From contig JAUYLN010000037.1 of the NCBI GenBank assembly GCA_030698885.1, positions 1 through 64,000 of the forward strand: a stretch of 64,000 bases of DNA, written 5' to 3'. Origin of the DNA: a bacterium (lineage in GTDB: Bacteria; Patescibacteriota; Minisyncoccia; 2-02-FULL-40-12; IGHO2-01-FULL-4-A). Positions 1 through 7,893 of the stretch are shown piece after piece (position 1 is the stretch's first letter; each line of letters starts with the position of its first letter). The translations under genes were made by a program, and so were the position numbers. Under the pieces are notes generated by a model, which did no database searches, was not told the DNA's origin, and saw nothing but the letters and a program-made list of their open reading frames with translations.

Positions 1-1
1 T

Positions 2-1225
2 TTCTATCAACAGCTTGGAAGGGGCCTTCGAAAACTACCCGGCAAAAAGAAGGTGCTTGTATTAGATTTCGTTGCCAATTGTGAACGCGTTGAATTGATT
101 CATGAATTAGTTGAGGAAGTAAAAAAGAAAACCCCCAGAAAGCCCAAGCGTCCCAGAAAACCAGAAAAAGAAATTGTACTTCGTTCGGGTAACTTCCGAT
201 TCACCGAAAAAGCTCGAGACATCTTGAATATCTTGAAAGCAAAAAGAAGTGGATACACCAGAGAAATACTAATCAAACAGCTTCAAGATTTAGCAATAAA
301 GCTTGGCAGAACGCCTAACGAAACCGATATTGGAGGGGCCAACAAAAGAGGCGAATGTGCTTCTTCTGTTGTTTTTCAAAAACATCTTGGCCATGGCAGT
401 TTAATAGTCGCCCAAAAAACAGCGGGGCTGGAGCCAACTAGACCAGACTACACAGGATATACAAAGATAAAACTTATTAAAGAATATCAAAGTTTAGCAA
501 AAGAACTTGGTAGGGTACCCTGCTGGCACGACCTTGAAAAAGCCAGTAAAGATGGCAAGTGTGCTAGACCTAGAATATTTTATAAATATTTTGACGGAAA
601 AATAAAAAAACTTAGAAAAGCCGCGAGGCTAGAACCCGACAAGGAACTCATCAAACAGCTTCAAGGTTTAGCAAAAGAACTTGGTAGAACACCAAATAAA
701 ACTGATATTGGAGAAGCCAATAAAGAAGGTAGGTGCGCCTCTCTTAACACCTTCAAAAGATTCGGTAGAGGGAAGCTAAGTACTGCCCAAAAAATGGCAG
801 GATTAACCCCAAATGGAAAAAATATCCCCTCCAAAAAAACCGCCATTAAACAGCTTCAAAGTTTAGCAAAAGAACTTGGTAGAACACCGGATTGTAATGA
901 TATCGTAATGGCTAACCAAAACGGAATGTGTCCTTCTCTTTATGCTTTTTACAAATTCGGTGGCATAGTTGCAGTTAGAAAATCAGCTAAATTAAAATTA
1001 AACCGTAAAAGCTATACGGAAAAAGTACTCATCAAACAGCTTCAAGATTTAGCAAAAGAACTTGGTAGAACACCAAATAAAACTGATATTGGAGAAGCCA
1101 ATAAAGAAGGTAGGTGCGCCTCTCTTAACACCTTCAAAAGATTCGGTAGAGGGAAGCTAAGTACTGCCCAAAAAATGACAGGATTAACCCCAACCAAAAA
1201 AAGACTATTTTCACGGCCCCGATAA
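2..1225 (+). CDS. SF2 helicase C-terminus fused to five homing-endonuclease-associated repeats (5-prime truncated by window edge)
   Basis: The frame is open from base 2, so the gene starts outside the window; a GTG at 53 is internal. The first residues read FYQQLGRGLRKLPGKKKV, which matches helicase motif VI (Q-x-x-GRG-x-R) at the end of the second RecA domain of DEAD/DEAH (ResIII-type) helicases. After a Lys/Pro-rich linker come five copies of a ~55-residue unit, each with LIKQLQ-LAKELGRTP, then a short Asn/Gly/Cys stretch and an aromatic helix. This is the repeat found beside HNH and homing endonucleases, probably a DNA-binding helical unit. Units 3 and 5 are almost identical in DNA. The stop codon lies in the loop of a terminator hairpin. 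Helicase assignment is by motif VI only. Confidence 0.75.
   Translation, partial: FYQQLGRGLRKLPGKKKVLVLDFVANCERVELIHELVEEVKKKTPRKPKRPRKPEKEIVLRSGNFRFTEKARDILNILKAKRSGYTREILIKQLQDLAIKLGRTPNETDIGGANKRGECASSVVFQKHLGHGSLIVAQKTAGLEPTRPDYTGYTKIKLIKEYQSLAKELGRVPCWHDLEKASKDGKCARPRIFYKYFDGKIKKLRKAARLEPDKELIKQLQGLAKELGRTPNKTDIGEANKEGRCASLNTFKRFGRGKLSTAQKMAGLTPNGKNIPSKKTAIKQLQSLAKELGRTPDCNDIVMANQNGMCPSLYAFYKFGGIVAVRKSAKLKLNRKSYTEKVLIKQLQDLAKELGRTPNKTDIGEANKEGRCASLNTFKRFGRGKLSTAQKMTGLTPTKKRLFSRPR
647..812 (+). repeat. Intragenic repeat copy A (166 bp)
   Basis: This segment, encoding repeat unit 3 of the helicase-repeat protein, matches 1028-1193 at all but two positions by eye. The other units are clearly diverged, so this looks like a very recent duplication or gene conversion. 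Confidence 0.9.
1028..1193 (+). repeat. Intragenic repeat copy B (166 bp)
   Basis: Second copy of the 647-812 segment, encoding repeat unit 5. Two base differences are visible, one in the LQGLAK/LQDLAK codon and one in the QKMAG/QKMTG codon. Confidence 0.9.
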
Positions 1226-1240
1226 CGGGGCCTTTATTTT
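1215..1240 (+). terminator. Rho-independent terminator of the helicase-repeat gene
   Basis: GGCCCCG pairs with CGGGGCC around a four-base loop that contains the TAA stop, followed by TTTATTTT. Confidence 0.85.
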
Positions 1241-1243
1241 ACT

Positions 1244-1278
1244 AAAAAACGCCTAAATCGTTGATTTAGGCGTTTTTT
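1244..1278. terminator. Bidirectional terminator between convergent genes
   Basis: CGCCTAAATC and GATTTAGGCG form a perfect 10-bp stem with a three-base loop, with an A run on the left and a T run on the right, so it can end transcription from both sides. Confidence 0.9.
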
Positions 1279-1294
1279 CTAAGATTTTTATGGG

Positions 1295-1651
1295 TTATTT
1301 TAAGGTATAAAATACTCCTCTTCCTTCTTCACCACCGCTTTGAGATATTTTACCTTCTTGTTCTAACTCGCTTAAATAATTTGTGGTCGTGGCATCTGAC
1401 ACGCCAAGTAACTTTTCAATATCATCATTTTTGGCCCGGCCGTTTTGGCGGATGAAGTCCATTATTTTTTCTTTTGCTTCTTCCTTTAGTTCGCGCCTCT
1501 CCTCATTAACTCCGGCCAAATGGCCAGCACTCCCTCGGGAATACTCGGGACCCATGGCCTCCAGGTGTTTTTGTTTAAGTTTTATAATAGCCAGCCTGCG
1601 GCCAAGCCACACTCCGCCAAGACCGACGAGAATTAAAATAAGGATATTCAT
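1295..1651 (-). CDS. Membrane-anchored winged-helix protein
   Basis: 118 aa. Residues 1-16 (MNILILILVGLGGVWLG) form a single hydrophobic anchor, followed by a charged linker. Residues ~58-118 read like a winged helix-turn-helix: EKIMDFIRQNGRAKNDDIEKLLGVSDATTTNYLSEL would be helices 1-3, and the C-terminal GVFYTLK the wing strand, as in DeoR- or MarR-like domains. It may be a membrane-tethered transcription regulator or a DNA-tethering protein. It sits alone downstream of the PsbP-like array on the same strand, with no visible partner. Domain class is inferred from pattern, not from a search. Confidence 0.65.
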   Translation of the reverse strand: MNILILILVGLGGVWLGRRLAIIKLKQKHLEAMGPEYSRGSAGHLAGVNEERRELKEEAKEKIMDFIRQNGRAKNDDIEKLLGVSDATTTNYLSELEQEGKISQSGGEEGRGVFYTLK

Positions 1652-1734
1652 TTTAATAAATTTCTAATTACTAATATCTAATTTCTAAACAATGCCCAAA
1701 TTCCAAGATATGCTTAATACTTATTGCTTACTAC

Positions 1735-3342
1735 TTACGGCTGATCTGTAAATCTAAACGTGGAGAGGATTTGGTCATGAACTTCATAACCTCCTAAATT
1801 ACTCCCCCCAAGTGACTTGGATATTCTAAAATAAAACCCTGATTTTAAAACTACAGTGATATCGGTTGATCCTATGCCGAAATTATCTACAAAATTATAA
1901 GCAGAAGCATTTTTAAATGTCGTCTTTTTTATATTTGTCATAAGCTCTTCTCTTTTCAAACCCAAATCTTCTAAAAAAGTATTCTTATAATCATTAAAAA
2001 AGTCATCAATATTATTAAAATCGGTTTCATATGCACTAATATAAACACCCGACGGTAGGCCTTCTGTCTCGTATTCTATTCGACCCCGCTCTTTAATTTG
2101 AATGCTTGATGTAAGTTCTCTTAGCTCGAAGCTATTTTCCGGATACTTCACCTCAAACCCGAACTCCTCATTACGGTAGGTTTGCCAGGTGGAAGTGTCG
2201 GAGGAGTCTATAAATCTAAAAGTGGAGAGGATTTGGTCAAAAATTGGTGATAAATTCTGTCCTGGCCATGTCTCTGTAAAATAGATTACGAAAGTGTTGC
2301 TATTATGCTTAAAAATTATTTCTTGAGATATTGACCCCGGTCCAGGTCCCGGTCCCTCGTTTTTGCCCACTTCCCATGTAAATTTTTTAGCCTGAATATC
2401 CCCAATATTAATATCTTCTTCTTTTAAATTTATAAGATTTGTGGCACCTCGAAGCAAGCTCAACTGCTCATTGTAATAATCTATATTTCTTACATCTATC
2501 GAACCGTTATCCGGGGCATCAGTATTACATTTTACATTAAAATAAATACCATTCGGTATACCACAGTTATCTATTCTCCACAACTCCGGCAATCTCACCT
2601 CAAACCCAAATTCTTCATTGCGATAGGTTTGCCAGCCCGAGGTATCCGTTTGATCTATAAACTTAAACGTGGAGAGGATTTGGAGTAATACTTCTTCACT
2701 GCTGTCATCAAAGGTTGCAAATAAAATTACTTTTTCATTTTTCTCTATACCATATTCAACCAGATTAAAAAGGCCTTTATCCAAAAACTTTAGCCAGGTG
2801 ATATTATTTATTTTTTTCTCTACGGTTTCGTGGAAATCAGGATACTCTTGAGCTTTTTTAAAAACTTCTTCATTGCTAGAAATTATTATAGTAAAATTAG
2901 GCTCTTCTAATATACAGCTCCCCTTCTCTGTGTTATTACTTGGATCGCTGTCGCAATTTTTTTTATTATCTTCTAGCCGCTGCCTAGTCTGCGGGGCTAT
3001 CAATTTTATTTCACCATCATCTACGGCCTCCCACCCCTCCGGATACTTCACCTCAAACCCAAATTCTTCATTGCGGTAGGTTTGCCACCCTTCGACTTCG
3101 CTCAGGGCAAGGCCTGCTGTTTCGTCCTGCTGTTGATTCACCACCGGCGGAGGCTCAATGCCTTTTTCAGAAAGCCTGAATACATAACCATTTAAAAAAT
3201 ATGCGCCGACTACAGAAATGACAACAACAATTATCCATGACAAAAGCTCATGGCCTGAACGCGGACCATGGTCAGGACCTGGTGTTACACCAGGTGTTGG
3301 ATTTTGAGGTTGCGATGTTGGGTTTTGATTTTCATTTTCCAT
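1735..3342 (-). CDS. PsbP-like membrane-anchored protein with three repeats (paralog 1)
   Basis: 535 aa. A Pro/Gln/Asn-rich N-terminus, then DHGPRSGHELLSWI and a membrane helix (~34-55) shared by all four array members, then three copies of a ~145-residue domain. Each starts WQTYRNEEFGFEVKYPEGW and ends QILSTFRFID, the pattern of PsbP/Mog1-fold lipoprotein domains common in Patescibacteria. The domains would face the outside, and the function is unknown. Residues 78-85 (LALSEVEG) are encoded by a REP-like palindrome inserted in frame that paralog 3 lacks. First of four tandem paralogs on this strand; between genes lie short AT-rich spacers. Confidence 0.8.
   Translation of the reverse strand: MENENQNPTSQPQNPTPGVTPGPDHGPRSGHELLSWIIVVVISVVGAYFLNGYVFRLSEKGIEPPPVVNQQQDETAGLALSEVEGWQTYRNEEFGFEVKYPEGWEAVDDGEIKLIAPQTRQRLEDNKKNCDSDPSNNTEKGSCILEEPNFTIIISSNEEVFKKAQEYPDFHETVEKKINNITWLKFLDKGLFNLVEYGIEKNEKVILFATFDDSSEEVLLQILSTFKFIDQTDTSGWQTYRNEEFGFEVRLPELWRIDNCGIPNGIYFNVKCNTDAPDNGSIDVRNIDYYNEQLSLLRGATNLINLKEEDINIGDIQAKKFTWEVGKNEGPGPGPGSISQEIIFKHNSNTFVIYFTETWPGQNLSPIFDQILSTFRFIDSSDTSTWQTYRNEEFGFEVKYPENSFELRELTSSIQIKERGRIEYETEGLPSGVYISAYETDFNNIDDFFNDYKNTFLEDLGLKREELMTNIKKTTFKNASAYNFVDNFGIGSTDITVVLKSGFYFRISKSLGGSNLGGYEVHDQILSTFRFTDQP
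3091..3114. repeat. REP-like palindromic insert inside paralog 1
   Basis: TTCGACTTCGCTCAGGGCAA encodes (reverse strand) LALSEVEG. The same insert occurs at about 4508-4531 in paralog 2. It is absent from paralog 3, where ETAG joins WQTY directly, so the insertion boundaries are visible by comparison. Confidence 0.8.
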
Positions 3343-3370
3343 ACTTAATACTAACTACTGACTACTTATT

Positions 3371-3400
3371 TAACAAATCTAAACGTGGAGAAGGATTTGA
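3371..3400 (-). pseudogene. Scar: orphan PsbP-domain C-terminus downstream of paralog 2
   Basis: Read on the minus strand this non-coding stretch gives KSFSTFRFVK and a stop, a slightly frame-damaged version of the QILSTFRFIK terminus used by the other array genes. It lies just after the stop of paralog 2, whose own C-terminus is a different domain. It looks like the original 3-prime end left behind after a replacement. Confidence 0.7.
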
Positions 3401-3422
3401 TTTATAAATTTTATACACTTGT

Positions 3423-4757
3423 TTACCAACTGATAATAATCCAGTTACCCGGCTCGCTTCCCGCTAAACTAATCTCACTAGTGGGCACATCGGGTGCAAA
3501 AGTAGGTAGTTCATATACATGAAGATTACCATCTATTTTTATAATTTTGGCGTCTCTTAATGATTGCGCAAAGTTACTTCTCAACTCTGGGCTAAGGCCG
3601 GACAATACATCGCGATTCAGTGGAGACGACGAGAAAAACTGTAAAGCTCCTTCAATGTCGCCGGCGTCTAGTTTATCTGCTAACCGTAGAAGTGCTTCCT
3701 TGGATTCGCTTATACCTTCATCCATGACCGAATCTATAAATCTAAACGTGGAAAGGATTTGATGAGATATATTGTCATTGAATAAGTCTGTAATATTAAG
3801 AATATAATCTTCATTATAATCAATCAGAACAACTCTTTCTCCGGCAAACGAAATAACTGGCGTACAATCATAAGCGACTTTACCACCAAAACTGGTAGTT
3901 TCGCACTCTTTATCAAAATCTATAGAGCTATAGATTTCTTGAATAGACTTATTTTCCTTAGCAGTGGGTGTTATACCTAGAGTTGGAGTTTCATAACCAT
4001 CTTTAAGGCTTGTGGGGGTGAGATAAACGCCTATGCCTCCCTCATAAACCACCTCCCACCCCTCCGGATATTTCAATTCAAATCCAAACTCCTCATTGCG
4101 GTAAGTTTGCCAGGTGGAGGTATCCGTTGAATCTATAAATCTAAAAGTGGAGAGGATTTGGTTGATATCGTTGTACTGATTCCATTGGCTAGCTAGATCT
4201 TCTGGAGCATCCTGGGCTCTCGAAAAACCAAAGAAGTAATTTTTATCAGAATCTATAAATATAGCTTTAGGGCCATCGCTATTTTGAATTTCCATCCATT
4301 CCTCAGGCGAGTGAACACTTATGGCAAAGATTGAGCCATAATTATTATACGTGTTTTCGCCACAACTTGAATCAGGATAAGTTGTAACATTAGTCGGGAG
4401 GCAGAAATAGAAAATATTATCTTTTGTAGATAAGACCTTGTAGCCATTCCAGCTACCATCAAGCTTCACCTCAAACCCAAACTCCTCATTACGATAGGTT
4501 TGCCAGCCTTCGACTTCGCTCAGGGCAAGGTCTGCTGTTTCGTCCTGCTGTTGATTCACCACCGGCGTAGGCTCAATATCTTTTTCAGAGAGTTTTGAAA
4601 AGTAGGGATTAATAAAATATGCCCCGACTACTGACGCTAAAATAATAACTATCCATGACAAAAGCTCATGGCCCGAACGAGGACCATGGTCAACACCTGG
4701 TGTTACACCAGGTGTTGGATTTTGAGGCTGCAGTGTTGGATTTGGTTGTTCCTCCAT
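3423..4757 (-). CDS. PsbP-like membrane-anchored protein with a swapped C-terminal domain (paralog 2)
   Basis: 444 aa. Same N-terminal tail, DHGPRSGHELLSWI box and membrane helix as paralog 1, then two PsbP-like domains (starting near residues 85 and 216, WQTYRNEEFGFE). Instead of a third PsbP-like domain it ends in ~100 residues beginning EALLRLADKLDAGDIEGALQ. That segment resembles the C-terminal part of the protein at 8706-9386 (LADELEAGNFKGASK). Residues 77-84 are the LALSEVEG REP-like insert. The orphan STFRFVK coding scar downstream supports a 3-prime replacement event. Function unknown; extracytoplasmic side likely. Confidence 0.75.
   Translation of the reverse strand: MEEQPNPTLQPQNPTPGVTPGVDHGPRSGHELLSWIVIILASVVGAYFINPYFSKLSEKDIEPTPVVNQQQDETADLALSEVEGWQTYRNEEFGFEVKLDGSWNGYKVLSTKDNIFYFCLPTNVTTYPDSSCGENTYNNYGSIFAISVHSPEEWMEIQNSDGPKAIFIDSDKNYFFGFSRAQDAPEDLASQWNQYNDINQILSTFRFIDSTDTSTWQTYRNEEFGFELKYPEGWEVVYEGGIGVYLTPTSLKDGYETPTLGITPTAKENKSIQEIYSSIDFDKECETTSFGGKVAYDCTPVISFAGERVVLIDYNEDYILNITDLFNDNISHQILSTFRFIDSVMDEGISESKEALLRLADKLDAGDIEGALQFFSSSPLNRDVLSGLSPELRSNFAQSLRDAKIIKIDGNLHVYELPTFAPDVPTSEISLAGSEPGNWIIISW
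4508..4531. repeat. REP-like palindromic insert inside paralog 2
   Basis: Same CTTCGACTTCGCTCAGGGCA core as at 3091-3114, giving LALSEVEG in the same position of the protein. The shared position means it arrived before the two genes separated or spread by gene conversion. Confidence 0.75.
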
Positions 4758-4785
4758 AATTCTTAATTCGTGATTCGTGATTCGG

Positions 4786-4815
4786 CTACTCTATGAATCT
4801 AAACGTGGAGAGGAT
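4786..4815 (-). pseudogene. Scar: orphan ILSTFRFIE stop sequence downstream of paralog 3
   Basis: Minus-strand translation gives ILSTFRFIE and TAG, a clean PsbP-domain terminus, 15 bp after the stop of paralog 3. Paralog 3 itself ends in a diverged DILNTLVFN. Confidence 0.75.
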
Positions 4816-4830
4816 TCATTCGCAATCAAT

Positions 4831-5763
4831 TTAATTAAATACTAACGTATTTAATATGTCCTCATACGTTTCAAAATCCGGCATATTAGGATAGGCCTCA
4901 TCAAGATTGAGAGGAATTATCAATACATAATTACCGTTATTGATAAAAAATACATTTGCCGGTCGGTAAATGTCACTTTTGACATATCTAGCAGTCTTGC
5001 CGTGTGTGGTGGTCATTTCTTCAACAGAGTAGCGACTATACCAACCATCATCATAATCGCTGATAAATTGCTCTAAAGAAGATTGTACATCTTTTTCTTC
5101 TATGCTAACGCGCATATCCGATGGTATATGCACCCCGTCTATATTCTCTCTAGCGGGGCTGTTTAGAGTTATACCCTCACGTCCGTGTATTTGTTCGTCT
5201 AATACAGAGATTGTCCACCCCTCCGGATACTTCAATTCAAATCCAAACTCCTCATTGCGGTAAGTTTGCCAGGTGGAGATATCTTTTGAATCTATAAATC
5301 TAAACGTGGAGAGAACTTTTTCACCAAGAACTGAATTTTTAATTTTTGATAACTGCCCATCTATGACTTGGAAATGAAATGTGCGCTCTCTGTCTGATAT
5401 TAATAGTAAGTCTTCTTCCGGATTTGTAGGCGCTCCCAAAAAACTTGAATCATAATCGGATATTACGCCTACATTCTCCGGATATTTGAATTCATAACCG
5501 TATTTCGTATTCTTGTAGGTTTGCCAGCCCGCTGTTTCATCTTGCTGTTGATTCACCACCGGCGGAGGCTCAATGCCTTTTTCAGAAAGCCTAGAAACAT
5601 AGCCATTAAAAAAATACGCTCCGATTACAGAGATTGCGACAACTATTATCCATGATAAAAGCTCATGGCCCGAACGCGGACCATGGTCATTGAATCCAAC
5701 ACCTGGTGTAACACCAGGTGTTGGATTTTGAGGTTTTGAAATTGGAAGTGGGGTCTGGTCCAT
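4831..5763 (-). CDS. PsbP-like membrane-anchored protein with two repeats (paralog 3)
   Basis: 310 aa. Pro-rich N-terminus (NPTPGVTPGVG), DHGPRSGHELLSWI box, membrane helix ~36-56, then two PsbP-like domains. The first is short and diverged (WQTYKNTKYGYEFKYPEN). The second begins DISTWQTYRNEEFGFELKYPEGW. At residues ~76-80 ETAG joins WQTY directly, without the LALSEVEG insert seen in paralogs 1 and 2, which defines that insert. An orphan ILSTFRFIE coding scar follows the stop. Unknown function, probably surface-exposed. Confidence 0.75.
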   Translation of the reverse strand: MDQTPLPISKPQNPTPGVTPGVGFNDHGPRSGHELLSWIIVVAISVIGAYFFNGYVSRLSEKGIEPPPVVNQQQDETAGWQTYKNTKYGYEFKYPENVGVISDYDSSFLGAPTNPEEDLLLISDRERTFHFQVIDGQLSKIKNSVLGEKVLSTFRFIDSKDISTWQTYRNEEFGFELKYPEGWTISVLDEQIHGREGITLNSPARENIDGVHIPSDMRVSIEEKDVQSSLEQFISDYDDGWYSRYSVEEMTTTHGKTARYVKSDIYRPANVFFINNGNYVLIIPLNLDEAYPNMPDFETYEDILNTLVFN

Positions 5764-5791
5764 AATTCCTAATTCATACTTCCTAATTCGT

Positions 5792-6850
5792 CTACTTAAT
5801 AAACCTAAACGTGGAGAGGATTTGATTAAATTCTTCTTTAGATATTTCGCCTCTTTCTACTGTTGATAGATACACGAGCCCTCCGTCAGGTCTCTTTATT
5901 TTAATTCGTTCGATATCCCAATCTACCTGATAGGAATATCCATCAGAAGTTGTCCCTTTCTCACACCTTTGCTCATTTGATAAATATATGTCATCACAAT
6001 ATTCTATCTCAATTCTCGGAGCCTGTTCGGGTGATTCATAAGTAATAACGATGTAGCTATCAAGTTGCCACCCCTCCGGATATTTCAATTCAAATCCAAA
6101 CTCCTCATTACGATAGGTTTGCCAGCCAGAGGTATCTGACTCAAAAAGATTATAAGTGCCTTGGATTTTAGGGTCAATTGATTTCAGCCTATCCGGGTCG
6201 TTCTCAATGCCCCGATCTTCGGTTCTTACAAGTATTAACACGCCCCCATAATCATAAGGGAATTTTACTGTTACGCCATCCTCATCTACAACAGCATGGA
6301 CATCTGTTACTACAAAATTATTTGCAATATTATCAAATTCTAATACCTCAAGCCGAGTTCCTGGAGGCAACTCCTTCGCAAGCATCAAAGTAATGTCGGC
6401 TTTAAAGTCTGGGACTACTGGATCGTCTTCTATTCCGTCGCCAAATGAATTAATTTCAATATTGCCATATACCGGCACAAAAGGATTGAGCCCAAAGATT
6501 TTTAAAGAATTTCTGTTGTATGTTTTTAATTCAAATTCCACATCTCTTGTTAGTAGGCCTTCTGCTACTGAAAATTTTATATTACCCAAATTAATTTCCC
6601 CTCCGTCTTCTCCAATAAAGCCCGCCACACTCCTAACTGTTTTATTCTCCTGCTCGTTAACTATCGGCGGATCCTCAAGACCCTTCTCAGAAAGCCTGGA
6701 AACATAACCGTTTAGAAAGTAGGCTCCGATTACGGAGACGACGACAACTATAATCCACGAAAAAAGCTCATGGCCTGAACGCGGACCATGATCTGAGCTT
6801 GGCATTGAATTTTGTGACTGTGGAATTAGATTTTGACTCTGGTCTTCCAT
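5792..6850 (-). CDS. Membrane-anchored protein with beta-rich domain plus one PsbP-like domain (paralog 4)
   Basis: 352 aa. Shares the DHGPRSGHELFSWI box and membrane helix with the other array members. Residues ~75-215 (GGEINLGNIKFSVAEG ... GGVLILVRTED) form a beta-rich domain absent from the paralogs, resembling ZU5-like surface domains. Residues ~240-352 are one PsbP-like domain ending QILSTFRFIK. First gene of the four-gene array in the direction of transcription, immediately downstream of parB. The ZU5 comparison is tentative; the PsbP-like part is clear from identity to its neighbours. Confidence 0.7.
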   Translation of the reverse strand: MEDQSQNLIPQSQNSMPSSDHGPRSGHELFSWIIVVVVSVIGAYFLNGYVSRLSEKGLEDPPIVNEQENKTVRSVAGFIGEDGGEINLGNIKFSVAEGLLTRDVEFELKTYNRNSLKIFGLNPFVPVYGNIEINSFGDGIEDDPVVPDFKADITLMLAKELPPGTRLEVLEFDNIANNFVVTDVHAVVDEDGVTVKFPYDYGGVLILVRTEDRGIENDPDRLKSIDPKIQGTYNLFESDTSGWQTYRNEEFGFELKYPEGWQLDSYIVITYESPEQAPRIEIEYCDDIYLSNEQRCEKGTTSDGYSYQVDWDIERIKIKRPDGGLVYLSTVERGEISKEEFNQILSTFRFIK

Positions 6851-6886
6851 GCTTAATACTTACTACTTAATACTTGATACTGGCTT

Positions 6887-7765
6887 TTAATCCAAAATCG
6901 TTTTCGCTATCTTATTGAGTTCCTCTAAATCCCCAAATTTGATGACGATGTTGCCACCGGAAGCTCCACTTTTGACAAACACGGCCGTGCCGAGCTTGCC
7001 GGATAGATTGTCCTGCAATTCCACAAAGCGAGGATGGACATGGCCTCCTTCTTTTTTGATAGCCTTATGGACTTTAGCCTCCTGCTCAAGTTCCTTGGTG
7101 GCAAAATTACCGGTTAATATCTTCTTGAACATTTCGCGCTGTTTGTCGGCACCTTCAAATGCAAGCAATGCCCTGGCATGAGTGCGGGATATTTTACCGG
7201 AACGTAAAGCGAGCTTGATGTCGGCGGGCAGTTCCATCAATCTCATTGCATTGGCCACTACTTCCCTGCTTTTACTGACCCTCTCGGCAATTTCTTTTTG
7301 CTTAAGTCCAAATTCATCAGCCAGCCGTTTATAAGCTTCCGCCTCTTCAAGAACATTCAAGTCTTCCCTTTGAATATTTTCAACCAAAGCCGCCTCAAGT
7401 TTTAATTTACCTTCATCAAAATTATCTTTGACAATGACAGGTACATGTGGCAGGCCAGCCAGTTTTGCCGCCCGCCACCTGCGTTCGCCCGCTATAATCT
7501 CATAGTTAACATCCATACCACGTCCGCTCTCTATCTCCTGCTTGGTTACCAGTAACGGCTGAAGAATACCGTATTTTTTTATGGATGAAGCGAGGTCCTT
7601 CAATCCCTCCGGCTCAAAATCTCTGCGAGGCTGATTCGCATTAGGCTTTATCTTATGTATTTCAACATAATAAACATTATCCTGTACTTGAGGAGTTATT
7701 TTATTACCTTTGGCCGGAATCAACGATTCCAGCCCCCTGCCTAATCCGAAGAATTTTTTAGACAC
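6887..7765 (-). CDS. parB: Chromosome partitioning protein ParB
   Basis: 292 aa, normal for chromosomal ParB/Spo0J. N-terminal GLGRGLESLIP signature (~7-17), the CTP-binding N-domain with GERRWRAAKLAG (~92-103) and ENIQREDLN (~129-137), then the HTH region LKQKEIAERVSKSREVVANAMRL that reads parS, and a C-terminal dimerisation domain. It acts with ParA in origin segregation. parA lies upstream on the same strand, separated by 128 bp of AT-rich repeat-like spacer. No clear parS was found in the window. Confidence 0.95.
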   Translation of the reverse strand: MSKKFFGLGRGLESLIPAKGNKITPQVQDNVYYVEIHKIKPNANQPRRDFEPEGLKDLASSIKKYGILQPLLVTKQEIESGRGMDVNYEIIAGERRWRAAKLAGLPHVPVIVKDNFDEGKLKLEAALVENIQREDLNVLEEAEAYKRLADEFGLKQKEIAERVSKSREVVANAMRLMELPADIKLALRSGKISRTHARALLAFEGADKQREMFKKILTGNFATKELEQEAKVHKAIKKEGGHVHPRFVELQDNLSGKLGTAVFVKSGASGGNIVIKFGDLEELNKIAKTILD

Positions 7766-7893
7766 AACTAGTTAATTCCTAAATTATAAATTATAAATCC
7801 TAAATAAATTACAAACTCAAATATTTAAAATTTTAAACATTTATAATTTTGGATTTAGATATTGTTTAGAAATTAGTAATTATTAATTAGGTA
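7766..7893. repeat. AT-rich intergenic repeat-type spacer (parA-parB)
   Basis: The spacer is made of self-complementary AT-rich words (AATCCTAAATAAATTACAAA, TTAAAATTTTAAAC, GGATTTAGATATTGTTTAGA). Similar wording recurs at 11220-11330 and 26610-26740. No gene is seen. Confidence 0.5.
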
